The notes beneath the pieces were generated by a model. That model saw only the letters and a program-made list of their open reading frames with translations, was not told the DNA's origin and made no database searches. A stretch of DNA of 64,000 bases from CAVVST01 sp963750995 (GTDB lineage: Bacteria > Acidobacteriota > Vicinamibacteria > Vicinamibacterales > UBA2999). Positions within the stretch are counted from its first letter, which is position 1. Every line of letters starts with the position of its first letter. Both the position numbers and the translations under genes were made by a program. Where the stretch lies: the NCBI GenBank assembly GCA_963750995.1, contig CAVVST010000004.1, forward strand, positions 930,001 to 994,000, given 5' to 3'. Below, in pieces: positions 7,681 to 15,927 of the stretch.

Positions 7681-9907
7681 GTGAACGTGGACAAGGCACC
7701 AGTCACAAGGCTCAAGGCTCAAGGCTCAAGAACACGACAGGGTTGTGCCTTGTGCTTTGTGACTTGTGCCTTGTGCCTTGCCGTGAGCGCGTGTGCCAGC
7801 GCGCCTGTGGCGGCGCCAACCCCCGAGCCGCCGGTTGTCACCTACGAAGACAAGCTGTCGTGGATCATCAGGCTGGAGGATCAGCGCATCATCCGCGATC
7901 CCAACCCTCAGCCGCCGGTCATCATTGTTCCCGCCACGCGCACGCAGCCCGCGATCGTCGCTCCGCCGCCGCCCTCTGATCTGATCAGGCTGCTGAACGA
8001 CGGCGAAGCCCGCGTCCGCCGCCGCGCCGCGCTTGCACTTGGCCGTGTCGGCCTGCCCGAGGCCGTGGACGCGCTGACGAAGTTGCTGGCCGACGCAGAG
8101 GCCGACGTGCGGCAGATGGCCGCGTTCGCGCTTGGCCTGATTGGTGATGCCGCCGCGCGTCCGGCGCTCCAGATGGCGCTCGGCGATATGAACCCGCTGG
8201 TGCAGGGGCGCGCCGCCGAGGCGTTGGGCATGATCGGTAACCGAGCCGATGCCGACGCCGTGAGCGCGATGGTGCGGACGCACGTCGCCGCCGGCGCCCT
8301 GGCCGGCATTGGCGCCGATGATCTCGACATACCCGCAGTCGCCGCCGGCCGAGGCGGTTCGCCTGGGTCTCTACGCGCTCGTTCGTCTCGGTGCGTACGA
8401 GGCGCTCGCGGCGGCGGCCCTCGACGCGAAGTATCAGCCGGTCTCGGCGTGGTGGCCTGTGGCGTATGCGCTGCAGCGTCTGCCGGACCCGCGAAGCGCT
8501 CCGGCGCTGCTGGCGCTGCTCAATACGCCAGGCCGGTATACCGCGGCGTTCGCCGCCCGAGGCCTCGGGGCCATCAAGGCGACAGCGGCGGAGACTCCAC
8601 TCCGCGACATCGTCGAGCGCCGTGCCGCGCATCCGGCGGTCGTCATTCAGGCACTCCGCGCGTTGGCCGCGATGAACAGCACGGCGGCGGCGCAGGTCGT
8701 GACGGCGATCGTCACGGATTTCAAGGCTGATCCGACGCTTCGTCTCGAGGCGGCGACCGCGTTGTCGGTGCTCGCCAGCCCGGAGAGTCTCGACCTGATG
8801 CTCGACCTCATCTCGGACCAGTCGCCGATCGTCCGTGGCTTCGCCCTGCGGACACTCGCGCGCATCGACCCCGATGCGCTGCTGACGACGCTGTCCGGGC
8901 TCGACGCGGAGCGCGACTGGACCGTCAGGGCCGCGGAAGCCGCGGCGCTGGCGATACTCCCGCCCGCACGGGCGGAGGGTCGGTTACGGCTCCTGCTCCA
9001 GGACCGCGACTTTCGCGTCGTCTCGGCGGCGATGAGCGCGCTGGTTGCATCGAAGCCCTCCTGGGCCGCGGCCGAACTCACCGCAGCGGCTCAGGGCCGA
9101 TGACTTTGCCATGCGGGCGGCTGCGGCGCGCGGCGCTCGGCGAACTGAAAGTCACGGCCGCGGTCCCGGCGCTGGTGGAGACGTACCGTGCCTCCCTCGG
9201 CGACAGCACCTACGTCGCGCGCGGCGCCCTCCTGGAGGCGCTTGACCCAGCTCGACGCCGCGGCCGCGCGACCACTGCTCGAGGAGGCGCTGCGCGATAA
9301 GGAGTGGGCGCTCCGTGTGCGGGCCGCCGACCTGCTCGAGCAGGCGGGGGTGCCGGCGGCGACGCCCGAGGCGGCCATCCGCCCGGCGGTTCCCGGCCGC
9401 GCCATCGACGAGGCGGAATGGCAGGGGACTGGTGAGCCCGCAGTCCTCGCCGCACGCGTACATCGCAGACCGATCGCGGCGGCATCGAGATCGAGTTGAC
9501 GATCCTGGACGCGCCGCTCACGGTAGGGAACTTCATTGCGCTGGCGCGCAAGGGATTCTTCGACGGGGTGGCGATCCATCGCATCGTTCCGGATTTCGTG
9601 GTGCAGGACGGAGACCCGCGTGGCGATGGTGAAGGGGGCCCCGGCTATACCATCCGCGACGAGATCAACATGCGGCCTTACCTGCGGGGCACGGTCGGGA
9701 TGGCGCTCGACTGGGCCGACACCGGCGGCAGCCAGTTCTTCATCACGCATTCGCCGCAGCCGCACCTCGACGGCCGCTACACGGTCTTCGGGAATGTGGT
9801 CGCGGGCATGGACGTGGTCGATCGCCTCGACGCCGTGGGATGTGGTGCGGAGCGTGACGATCTGGGACGGGGTGACGCCGCCACCGCTGCCGGCCTTCAA
9901 ACAATAA
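7681..9907 (+). pseudogene. HEAT-repeat / cyclophilin-type peptidyl-prolyl isomerase lipoprotein, multiply frameshifted
   Basis: Reading across frames reconstructs one ~740-residue protein. It has a lipoprotein signal ending near LAVSAC, then about ten HEAT repeats (LLNDGEARVRRRAALALGRVG and relatives, 7980-9330). It ends in a cyclophilin domain (TVGNFIALARKGFFDGVAIHR, GGSQFFITHSPQPHLDGRYTVFG, 9496-9850) and stops at 9905-9907 after PAFKQ. The reading frame changes near 8310, 9095, 9128, 9238, 9425, 9470 and 9835. No stop codon interrupts the reconstructed protein, so these may be sequencing indels or very recent decay. An anchored, probably periplasmic, folding or scaffold role is inferred. 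GTG 7681 is the outermost possible start; the signal peptide lies within a short-word repeat. Confidence 0.75.
7690..7780. repeat. Inverted short-word repeat (CAAGGCT / CTTGTGC)
   Basis: The left arm (7690-7730) is built of CAAGGCACC, TCACAAGG and three AAGGCTC words. The right arm (7743-7780) is built of TTGTGCC, TTGTGCT, TTGTGAC and TTGTGCC words, the reverse complement of the same word family. The arms could form an imperfect hairpin. The right arm is translated as the hydrophobic signal peptide of the HEAT/cyclophilin lipoprotein. The same words recur at 23512-23546. Confidence 0.7.
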
Positions 9908-9909
9908 AA

Positions 9910-9942
9910 AAAGGGGACGCACAAACTGTGCACGTCCCCTTT
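9910..9942 (-). terminator. Rho-independent terminator of micro-gene 1 (convergent with the isomerase gene)
   Basis: A 10-bp perfect stem (AAAGGGGACG paired with CGTCCCCTTT) is followed, on the minus strand, by a run of seven T (complement of 9906-9912). It lies 20 bp past the stop codon of the minus-strand micro-gene and 3 bp past the stop of the plus-strand isomerase gene, so it could serve both. Confidence 0.8.
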
Positions 9943-9961
9943 GTGGCGAAACCGGCGGAAG

Positions 9962-10012
9962 TTAACGCTTCTTCGCCGCCTTCTTCTTGCCGCCTTTAGC
10001 CTTCTTCGCCAT
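9962..10012 (-). CDS. Lys/Ala-rich 16-residue micro-protein 1
   Basis: Encodes MAKKAKGGKKKAAKKR, a highly basic peptide resembling the tails of histone H1-like or other nucleic-acid-binding proteins. It is preceded by AAGGGGGGATTACAG, a purine-rich ribosome site about 7 bases before ATG, and followed by a strong intrinsic terminator. A second gene 217 bp upstream encodes the same peptide with one extra Ala. The two differ at six codons by synonymous changes and in the stop codon (TAA versus TAG), with no amino-acid replacement, which argues that the peptide is selected. I infer binding to nucleic acid or another polyanion; no function is established. Confidence 0.75.
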   Translation of the reverse strand: MAKKAKGGKKKAAKKR

Positions 10013-10184
10013 CTGTAATCCCCCCTTTCGGTGGTTGTGGATTGCGAGCCATTTCGCCCTGCGTCCCGGCGCACTCTGCCGCCTGGCACGTCGGCCCGGT
10101 CGCTGGCCGTCTCGCTTCGCGGGCGTCTCCCGGCGCGTGATGTGTTCGGGAGAGCAGCAACTTGGATGGGTGGTAAGGAGCTAG

Positions 10185-10214
10185 AAAAAAGGGGTGCTCC
10201 ATCCGGGCACCCCC
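10185..10214 (-). terminator. Rho-independent terminator of micro-gene 2
   Basis: On the minus strand the stem GGGGTGC / GCACCCC with a 10-base loop is followed at once by six T. It lies 15 bp past the stop of the second micro-gene, so the two micro-genes appear to be separate transcription units despite their closeness. Confidence 0.8.
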
Positions 10215-10229
10215 AAGGCATTCGAAGTG

Positions 10230-10283
10230 CTACCGCTTCTTGGCAGCCTTCTTTTTCGCGCCGCCCTTTGCCTTCTTCGCCAT
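10230..10283 (-). CDS. Lys/Ala-rich 17-residue micro-protein 2
   Basis: Encodes MAKKAKGGAKKKAAKKR, identical to micro-protein 1 except for one inserted Ala at position 9. A clear Shine-Dalgarno sequence GAGGAG sits 7 bases before the ATG, separated by AAAACA. Upstream lie a structured leader (10301-10353) and a promoter with TTGACA; downstream is an intrinsic terminator. Complete transcription and translation signals around a 54-base reading frame make it very likely to be a real gene. The role is unknown; the charge suggests DNA, RNA or ribosome association. Confidence 0.8.
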   Translation of the reverse strand: MAKKAKGGAKKKAAKKR

Positions 10284-10300
10284 TGTTTTCTCCTCAGGTT

Positions 10301-10353
10301 GTTGTGACTCAGCCTCCAACGGTCTTCTCGACCGTCACAACGGGTGGGCTGAG
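10301..10353 (-). promoter_or_regulatory. Structured 5' leader with interleaved complementary segments
   Basis: In the leader of micro-gene 2, reading 5' to 3' on the minus strand, four segments occur in order. A (10353-10347, CTCAGCC) can pair with C (10314-10308, GGCTGAG). B (10341-10334, GTTGTGAC) can pair with D (10308-10301, GTCACAAC), which ends about 5 bases before the GAGGAG ribosome site. A small hairpin (ACGGTC/GACCGT) lies between B and C. A:C and B:D interleave, so they form either a pseudoknot or two alternative folds. Confidence 0.5.
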
Positions 10354-10377
10354 CCATCCACCCTCATACCAGATGTA

Positions 10378-10406
10378 GATTATGGGTGAGATTTTTTTGA
10401 TGTCAA
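10378..10406 (-). promoter_or_regulatory. Sigma-70-type promoter of micro-gene 2
   Basis: On the minus strand a perfect TTGACA (10406-10401) is followed after 17 bases by ATAATC (10383-10378), with a TAATCT alternative at 18 bases. The predicted start would give a leader of roughly 85-90 nt containing the paired segments at 10301-10353. Confidence 0.65.
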
Positions 10407-10519
10407 GCATAAAAGCGCGCTTGTTGTCAAAAAAACGCGCATCGGAACCACGTCCAACGTCACCCACTCTGTCAAGTCAGAGGGTCTGAGTGTTGTGTCG
10501 GATCGATGCGCGATGAACT

Positions 10520-11680
10520 TCACCGTTGCGCGCGCAAACCTTCGCGCGCGCGCGCCGCGATCCGCTGCGGATCGTCGCTGCCGGCGGCGGCGATCGCCGC
10601 GCGATATGCCGCTGCCGACTCCGCGCGTCGTCCGAGATGCTCGAGTGCGTCGCCGAGTTGGAGCTGCGCGCGAGCGACGGCGCCGAACGGCGCCGCGGGG
10701 CGGGCCGCGATGATCGCGCGGAGGTGTTCGAGGGCCGCGTCGCTCTGCGAAAGCTGATCGAGCTGCGCGGCGAGCCCCAACCGCGCGCTGACTTCGGCCA
10801 TCTCAGACGCTTCCACCTCATCGCGTTGTGCGGCATCGAGCAGCGATTGCCACATCCGCAGGCTCGCGGGAGTGTCGTCGATGTAGAAGTCCAGGACCTC
10901 GGCGGCGGCCTGGCGGAAGTGCGGGTTGCGCGGATGGCGATCGATCAGCCCGGCCAGATAGTCGAATGCGTGCCCGTGCTGCTTCTCGTACCAGAGGTAA
11001 ATAGTGTGCAGCTGGTAGTCCGCTTCGTCGCGCACGAGCAGTCCGCCGGCGCGGGCGCGTTCCATCTCGGCGAGTCCACCAGTGCGATCTCCGCCGGGCA
11101 TCAGCAGCAGCCACCGCAACATACGGGCTGCCGGCGGCGCGACAGCGGCGTAATAGTGGTAGAGACCGATGCCGAAGTAGGCATCAGCCATCGAGGGGTC
11201 GAGGGCAAGCGCGCGCTCGAGCGCGTGCTTGATCCGTGCGCCGTCGCGTGCCGCCGCCATCCCTGCGCCGCGAAGGACCCGGAGCTGGACGCGCGCGCCG
11301 TACGCCCCACCCAGGTAGAACCACGCCTCGGCCCGGCTGGGCTCACGCTCCGTCCAGGCTTCGGTCGCCGCGATGGCTGTCTCGAGCCGCGACTCGAGAT
11401 CTGCGTCGCGCGTCCGGTTGTAGGGGTCGAGCTGGATCTGCCACCACGCGCTCGCCGCGTCGAGGAGCAGGCAGGCTTCGAGCGGGGCCGGCGGGCATGT
11501 CTTCGCGAGCAGCGGTGGGACGTCGGCGAACCGGGCATCGAAGATGGCGTCGTAGACCCGGCCGATCTCGGCGGATGCGGTCAGTCCCCGGACGGGCGTC
11601 TGCCGGGCGGCCGCCGACACGGCCAGGAGCGCCAGCACCGCAGCCCGCACCACGGTAGCTCGCACCACCACACCCCGCAC
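10520..11680 (-). CDS. Exported TPR-repeat protein of unknown function
   Basis: A 386-residue protein beginning with an N-terminal signal sequence (VVRAAVLALLAVSAAA) and then helical TPR-like units. Recognisable units are around EPSRAEAWFYLGGAYGARVQLRV, LERALALDPSMADAYFGIGLYHYY, and a C-terminal unit ALEHLGRRAESAAAYRAAIAAA. It probably acts as a periplasmic protein-interaction scaffold; no enzyme motif is visible. It starts with GTG two bases past the end of ddl and is likely co-transcribed with it. Confidence 0.75.
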   Translation of the reverse strand: MRGVVVRATVVRAAVLALLAVSAAARQTPVRGLTASAEIGRVYDAIFDARFADVPPLLAKTCPPAPLEACLLLDAASAWWQIQLDPYNRTRDADLESRLETAIAATEAWTEREPSRAEAWFYLGGAYGARVQLRVLRGAGMAAARDGARIKHALERALALDPSMADAYFGIGLYHYYAAVAPPAARMLRWLLLMPGGDRTGGLAEMERARAGGLLVRDEADYQLHTIYLWYEKQHGHAFDYLAGLIDRHPRNPHFRQAAAEVLDFYIDDTPASLRMWQSLLDAAQRDEVEASEMAEVSARLGLAAQLDQLSQSDAALEHLRAIIAARPAAPFGAVARAQLQLGDALEHLGRRAESAAAYRAAIAAAGSDDPQRIAARAREGLRAQR

Positions 11681-11682
11681 TG

Positions 11683-12774
11683 TTACCTGATGCTGGTGCG
11701 CAGCCGCTGCTTTTCCTCATGGCGCTCGAGCGCGAGCGCGATCAGGCGGTCGAGGAGTGCTGGATAGGGCAGGCCGGATGCCTCCCACATCTTGGGATAC
11801 ATGCTGATCGCCGTGAACCCCGGAATGGTATTGACCTCGTTGAGGTAGAGGTCGCCGCCGTGCCCTTCGAGCAGAAAGTCGACCCGCGCCATCCCCGACA
11901 GCTCGAGCGCCCGGAATGCCTCCACGCTGACGCGCTGAACCCGCTGCGCGGTAGCGGGCGGGATATCGGCGGGAATCTTCAACGCCGCGCCGTCCGGATC
12001 GAGGTATTTCGCGTCGTACGAGTAGAAGCCGTCGCGGTGGGTCACGATCACCTCGCCGGCGACGGACGCTTCGGGTTCGTCGTTGCCGAGCACGGCGCAC
12101 TCAATCTCGCGGGTGTTGGGCACCGCGGCCTCGACAACCGCTTTCCGGTCGAATTGAAACGCCAGTTCCATCGCCGTCTCGAGCTCGGCGGTCGAGGCGG
12201 CCTTCGAGATCCCGACGCTTGAACCGAGGTTGGCCGGCTTGACGAACATGGGAAAGCGCAGATGGTCTGCGGCCCGTTTGGTGATTGACGCCGTGTCGCT
12301 GTCCCACTCACGGCGCAGCACCGTCAAGTGGGGGACAATCGGCAGGCCGGCGGCGGCGAACAGCGTCTTCATGACCGCCTTGTCCATGCCGACCGCGGAT
12401 CCGAGGACGCCCGCACCGACATAGGGGACGTTCGCCAGCTCCAGCAGCCCCTGCACCGTTCCGTCCTCGCCGTACGGGCCGTGCAGAACCGGGAAGACGA
12501 CGTCGAAGCCGGACCGGGCGACGGCGGCGGAGGGCTCGGTCGGTGCAAGCGCATGGGTCGCGTGGTTGTCGCCGACCGCGCCGGCGTTCAGCACCTCCGG
12601 CGCCTTGCCACCCAGTACCCACTGTCCGCTCTTCTCGATCAGGACAGGGACGGCGTCGTACTTGGAGCGATCGAGGTGCTTGAAGATAGAGGCGGCCGAA
12701 ACCACCGAGACCTCGTGCTCGCCGGAGCGGCCGCCGTAGATGATGCCGACGCGGAGTTTTTTCACTGACGACAC
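11683..12774 (-). CDS. ddl: D-alanine--D-alanine ligase
   Basis: ATP-grasp enzyme that makes the D-Ala-D-Ala dipeptide of peptidoglycan. The N-terminus VKKLRVGIIYGGRSGEHEVSVVSA is diagnostic. Later motifs are VLHGPYGEDGTVQGLLELANVPYVGAGVLGSAVGMDK, FVKPANLGSSVGISKA (ATP-grasp loop near residue 170), and DFLLEGHGGDLYLNEVNTIPGFT with metal-binding Glu/Asn. Both GTG 12774 and GTG 12765 are possible starts; the latter gives the more usual VKKLRVG start and has TACTAT 10 bases upstream on this strand. It is divergent from tgt. Confidence 0.95.
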   Translation of the reverse strand: MSSVKKLRVGIIYGGRSGEHEVSVVSAASIFKHLDRSKYDAVPVLIEKSGQWVLGGKAPEVLNAGAVGDNHATHALAPTEPSAAVARSGFDVVFPVLHGPYGEDGTVQGLLELANVPYVGAGVLGSAVGMDKAVMKTLFAAAGLPIVPHLTVLRREWDSDTASITKRAADHLRFPMFVKPANLGSSVGISKAASTAELETAMELAFQFDRKAVVEAAVPNTREIECAVLGNDEPEASVAGEVIVTHRDGFYSYDAKYLDPDGAALKIPADIPPATAQRVQRVSVEAFRALELSGMARVDFLLEGHGGDLYLNEVNTIPGFTAISMYPKMWEASGLPYPALLDRLIALALERHEEKQRLRTSIR

Positions 12775-12828
12775 AATAGTAGCGTGCCCTTCGACCCCCG
12801 CTCAGGGCATCCCGAGGATTATCGAGGG

Positions 12829-13989
12829 ATGCCCGGGTTCCGTTTCACTGTGCGATCAACCGACGGCGCGGCGCGCCTCGGCGAGTTCGAGACCCCGCAC
12901 GGCGTGGTGCAGACGCCGGCGTTCATGCCGGTCGGCACCCAGGGCGCCGTCAAGGCGACGCGCCACCGCGATGTCGAGGAAGCCGGCGCCGAAATCGTCC
13001 TCGCCAACACGTACCACCTGCTTCTCCGCCCCGGCGATGAACTGATTGCGCGGCGCGGCGGCCTGCACCGCTTCATCGGGTGGCATCACCCGATCCTCAC
13101 CGACAGCGGCGGCTTCCAGGTGTTCAGCCTGGCGCAGCGGCGGGTCATCACGGAAGAAGGGGCCGACTTCCAGTCGCACCTCGACGGGAGCCGCCATCTG
13201 CTGACCCCGGAACGCGCCACCGACATCCAGGCGCGGCTCGGATCCGACATTGCGATGGTGCTGGACGAGTGCCTGGCTCTACCGGCGGCACGCGACGCGG
13301 TCGCCTCGTCGATGACGCGGTCGGTGCGGTGGGCCTCGCGGTGCCGGGAGCGTCTGGAGGCGCTCCGAGCAGGTGATGTGGACGGCGTGCACGTGACGAA
13401 CGCGGGACAGGCGCAGTTCGGCATCGTCCAGGGAGGTATCTTCCAGGATCTACGCAACGAAAGCGCGGAGGCCACCGTGGCCCTCGGGTTCGAGGGCTAC
13501 GCGATTGGCGGCCTCAGCGTCGGAGAGCCGATCGACGAGATGTACGCGGTCACTGATGCAACCGCCCGGCGGCTACCCGCCGATCGGCCGCGTTATCTCA
13601 TGGGCGCCGGCACCCCCGAGGACCTCGTCGAGTGCGTCGCGCGCGGCATCGACATGTTCGACTGCGTCCTGCCGACGCGCAACGCCCGCAACGGCCAACT
13701 CTTCACCAGCGAAGGGCGCATCAACATCAAGAATGCGCGCTACGCGGAGGACGATGGCCCACTCGATCCGGAGTGCGGGTGCTACACGTGCCGGCACCAT
13801 TCCCGGGCGTACTTACGCCACCTGTTTGCCGCCGGCGAGATGACCGCGGGCGCCCTTAACACGTTGCATAACCTGAGCTTTTACCTTGACACCATGCGGC
13901 GGATCAGAGACGCTATAGCGTTTCGGACCTTCGATAGTTTCAGGCAGGGGTTCCTTCGGTCGGCTTCCCGCCTGTCGCTCGATTCATGA
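12829..13989 (+). CDS. tgt: tRNA-guanine transglycosylase
   Basis: Exchanges guanine-34 for preQ1 in queuosine tRNAs. The motifs are FETPHGVVQTPAFMPVGTQGAVK, LANTYHLLLRPG, the catalytic DSGGFQVFSLAQ, QFGIVQGG, GYAIGGLSVGEP, FDCVLPTRNARNG, and the zinc ligands CGCYTCRHHSRAYLRHLF. The frame is open from GTG 12784, but ATG 12829 (MPGFRFTVRSTDGAARLG) matches the usual N-terminus. It begins a six-gene plus-strand run; the stop overlaps the yajC ATG by ATGA. tgt-yajC-secD-secF is a widely conserved order. Confidence 0.95.
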   Translation: MPGFRFTVRSTDGAARLGEFETPHGVVQTPAFMPVGTQGAVKATRHRDVEEAGAEIVLANTYHLLLRPGDELIARRGGLHRFIGWHHPILTDSGGFQVFSLAQRRVITEEGADFQSHLDGSRHLLTPERATDIQARLGSDIAMVLDECLALPAARDAVASSMTRSVRWASRCRERLEALRAGDVDGVHVTNAGQAQFGIVQGGIFQDLRNESAEATVALGFEGYAIGGLSVGEPIDEMYAVTDATARRLPADRPRYLMGAGTPEDLVECVARGIDMFDCVLPTRNARNGQLFTSEGRINIKNARYAEDDGPLDPECGCYTCRHHSRAYLRHLFAAGEMTAGALNTLHNLSFYLDTMRRIRDAIAFRTFDSFRQGFLRSASRLSLDS

Positions 13990-14357
13990 CATTTCTCACG
14001 TTGCGATTTGGGCTTTGGGAGTTGGGATTTCCCATGGTGCTGGCCATGGGCACGCCGTCGCCGGGGGCACCGAGCGCGTGGGTGCAGCTGTTACCCTTCG
14101 TGCTCGTCGTCGGGATCTTCTATTTCGTCATCCTGTTGCCGATGAAGCGGCGGCAGCAGAAGGTCCAGACGTTTCTCGCGGCGCTGAAGGTCGGGGATCG
14201 GATCGTGACGACGGGCGGCCTGTACGGCACGATCACGCGCATCGCTGAATCGTCAATACAGGTGCAGGTGGCAGACAAAGTCCGCGTTGAAATGTCCCGC
14301 AATGCCGTCGTCGGTTACCAGGGCCAGGAGCCCGTGGCGCCGGAGAGTCAGTCGTGA
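13986..14357 (+). CDS. yajC: Preprotein translocase accessory subunit YajC
   Basis: Single-pass membrane partner of SecDF. A membrane segment LLPFVLVVGIFYFVILLPM is followed by basic KRRQQKVQTFLAALKVGDRIVTTGGLYGTITRI, the YajC signature. The longest frame starts at ATG 13986, overlapping tgt, but the first 16 codons are made of TTGGG-type repeat words. ATG 14034 (MVLAMGTPSPG) would give a 107-residue protein of normal size, so the true start is uncertain. The stop overlaps the secD GTG. Confidence 0.9.
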   Translation: MTFLTLRFGLWELGFPMVLAMGTPSPGAPSAWVQLLPFVLVVGIFYFVILLPMKRRQQKVQTFLAALKVGDRIVTTGGLYGTITRIAESSIQVQVADKVRVEMSRNAVVGYQGQEPVAPESQS

Positions 14358-15920
14358 ACAAGAATGTCCGCTGGAAACTTGTCGTCATCGTTGGCGTGGT
14401 CGCCCTGGCGGTCTGGGCGTTCTACCCGCCGCAGCAGAAGGTGAGCCTCGGCCTGGACTTGAAGGGCGGCGTTCACCTGGTGATGCGCGTCCGGACCGAC
14501 GAGGCGCTGAAGATCGAGACTGACACCACCGTCGAGCGGCTGCGCGAGACCCTGAGCCGCGCCGGCGTCCAGTACATCGAGCCTCGAGGTGACGAGCCCC
14601 ACGGAGTTCGTGGCCACTGGCGTCCAGAATCCGCAGGCGTTCCGCCAGGCCGCTGCGGAGGTGGACACGATATTCAGCCGGACGCCGGGCGCCGGCGGGC
14701 GCGAGACTTACACGATGCGTCCGAACATCGCGACGCAGTTGCGTGAAGAAGCGGTGAACCAGGCCCTGCAGACGATCGAGCGGCGCGTCAACGAGTTGGG
14801 AGTCGCCGAGCCGATCGTCGCCCGGCAGGGTCCCGCCGATCAGATCCTCGTGCAGCTGCCGGGCGTGACCGACGTGGCGCGCGCAAAGGAAATCATCCGA
14901 AACACCGCGCTCCTCGAGCTGAAGATTGTCGAGCAGGGACCATTCCCGTCTGATGAGGCGGCCAGGCAGGCGTACAACAACACGCTCCCGCCGGACCTCA
15001 TCATCGTGCCTGGCTCGCAGGACGTAGCGGGTACCGGTGGCGGCACGCCGAGCACGGTCTATTACGTCGTTCGCAGAGTGGCGCCGATAACCGGCCGCGA
15101 CCTTCGGACGGCGCGCACCTCGCTCGACCAGAACAATCTGCCGGCCGTGGGGTTCACGCTGAACCAGGACGGCGCGCGGCGATTCGGCCAGCTGACGGAG
15201 CAGAACATCAACCGTTCGCTCGCGATTATTCTCGACAACCGCGTGTTCTCGGCGCCGACGATCCAGGGGCGCATCACCGACGAGGGGCAGATTACGGGCG
15301 CCTTCACGCAGCAGGAGGCTGGCGACCTCGCCCTGGTGCTCCGGAGCGGCGCGTTGCCGGCATCGCTCGATTTCCTTGAAGAGCGGACGGTCGGGCCGAC
15401 GCTCGGGGCCGACTCGATTCGCGCGGGCGTCACGGCCTCGATTGGCGGACTCTTGATGGTCGTGCTCTTCATGCTGTTCTATTACCGGCTCACGGGCCTC
15501 AACGCCGTCATCTCGATCGTCGTCAACCTCATCATCCTGCTCGGGATGATGGCGTACCTGGGTGCGACGATGACGCTGCCGGGCATCGCCGGCTTCATCC
15601 TGACGATCGGCATGGGCGTCGATTCGAACGTGCTGATCTTCGAGCGCATCAAGGAGGAGCTGGCCACCGCCAAGGGCGTCCGCGCGGCGGTGAATGCCGG
15701 CTTCGACCGCGTGTGGTGGACCATCGTCGACACCCACGTGTCGTCGCTGATTGCGGCGATGTTCCTGTTGCAGTTCGGCACCGGTCCGATCCGGGGATTT
15801 GCGACCACGCTGACGATCGGCCTGTTGGCGAACGTCTTTACCGCGGTCTTCGTCTCGCGCACGATGTTCGAGCTGGTGCTCGGCCGCCGCCCGCAGCAGG
15901 CCCAGGCGCTGAGCATCTAG
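14354..15920 (+). CDS. secD: Protein translocase subunit SecD, interrupted by one frameshift
   Basis: Membrane protein that drives late steps of Sec export with the proton gradient. The first part (14354 to about 14580) gives GVVALAVWAFYPP (membrane helix 1) and VSLGLDLKGGVHLVMRV, the SecD signature. After a single-base shift near 14580 the second frame runs without break to 15920: SEVTSP-type link, VTDVARAKEIIRNTALLELKIV, then helices with DSIRAGVTASIGGLLMVVLFM and FILTIGMGVDSNVLIFERIKEE. All expected domains are intact, so an indel error is more likely than loss of this essential gene. GTG start overlaps yajC. Confidence 0.9.
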
Positions 15921-15927
15921 TAGCCAT

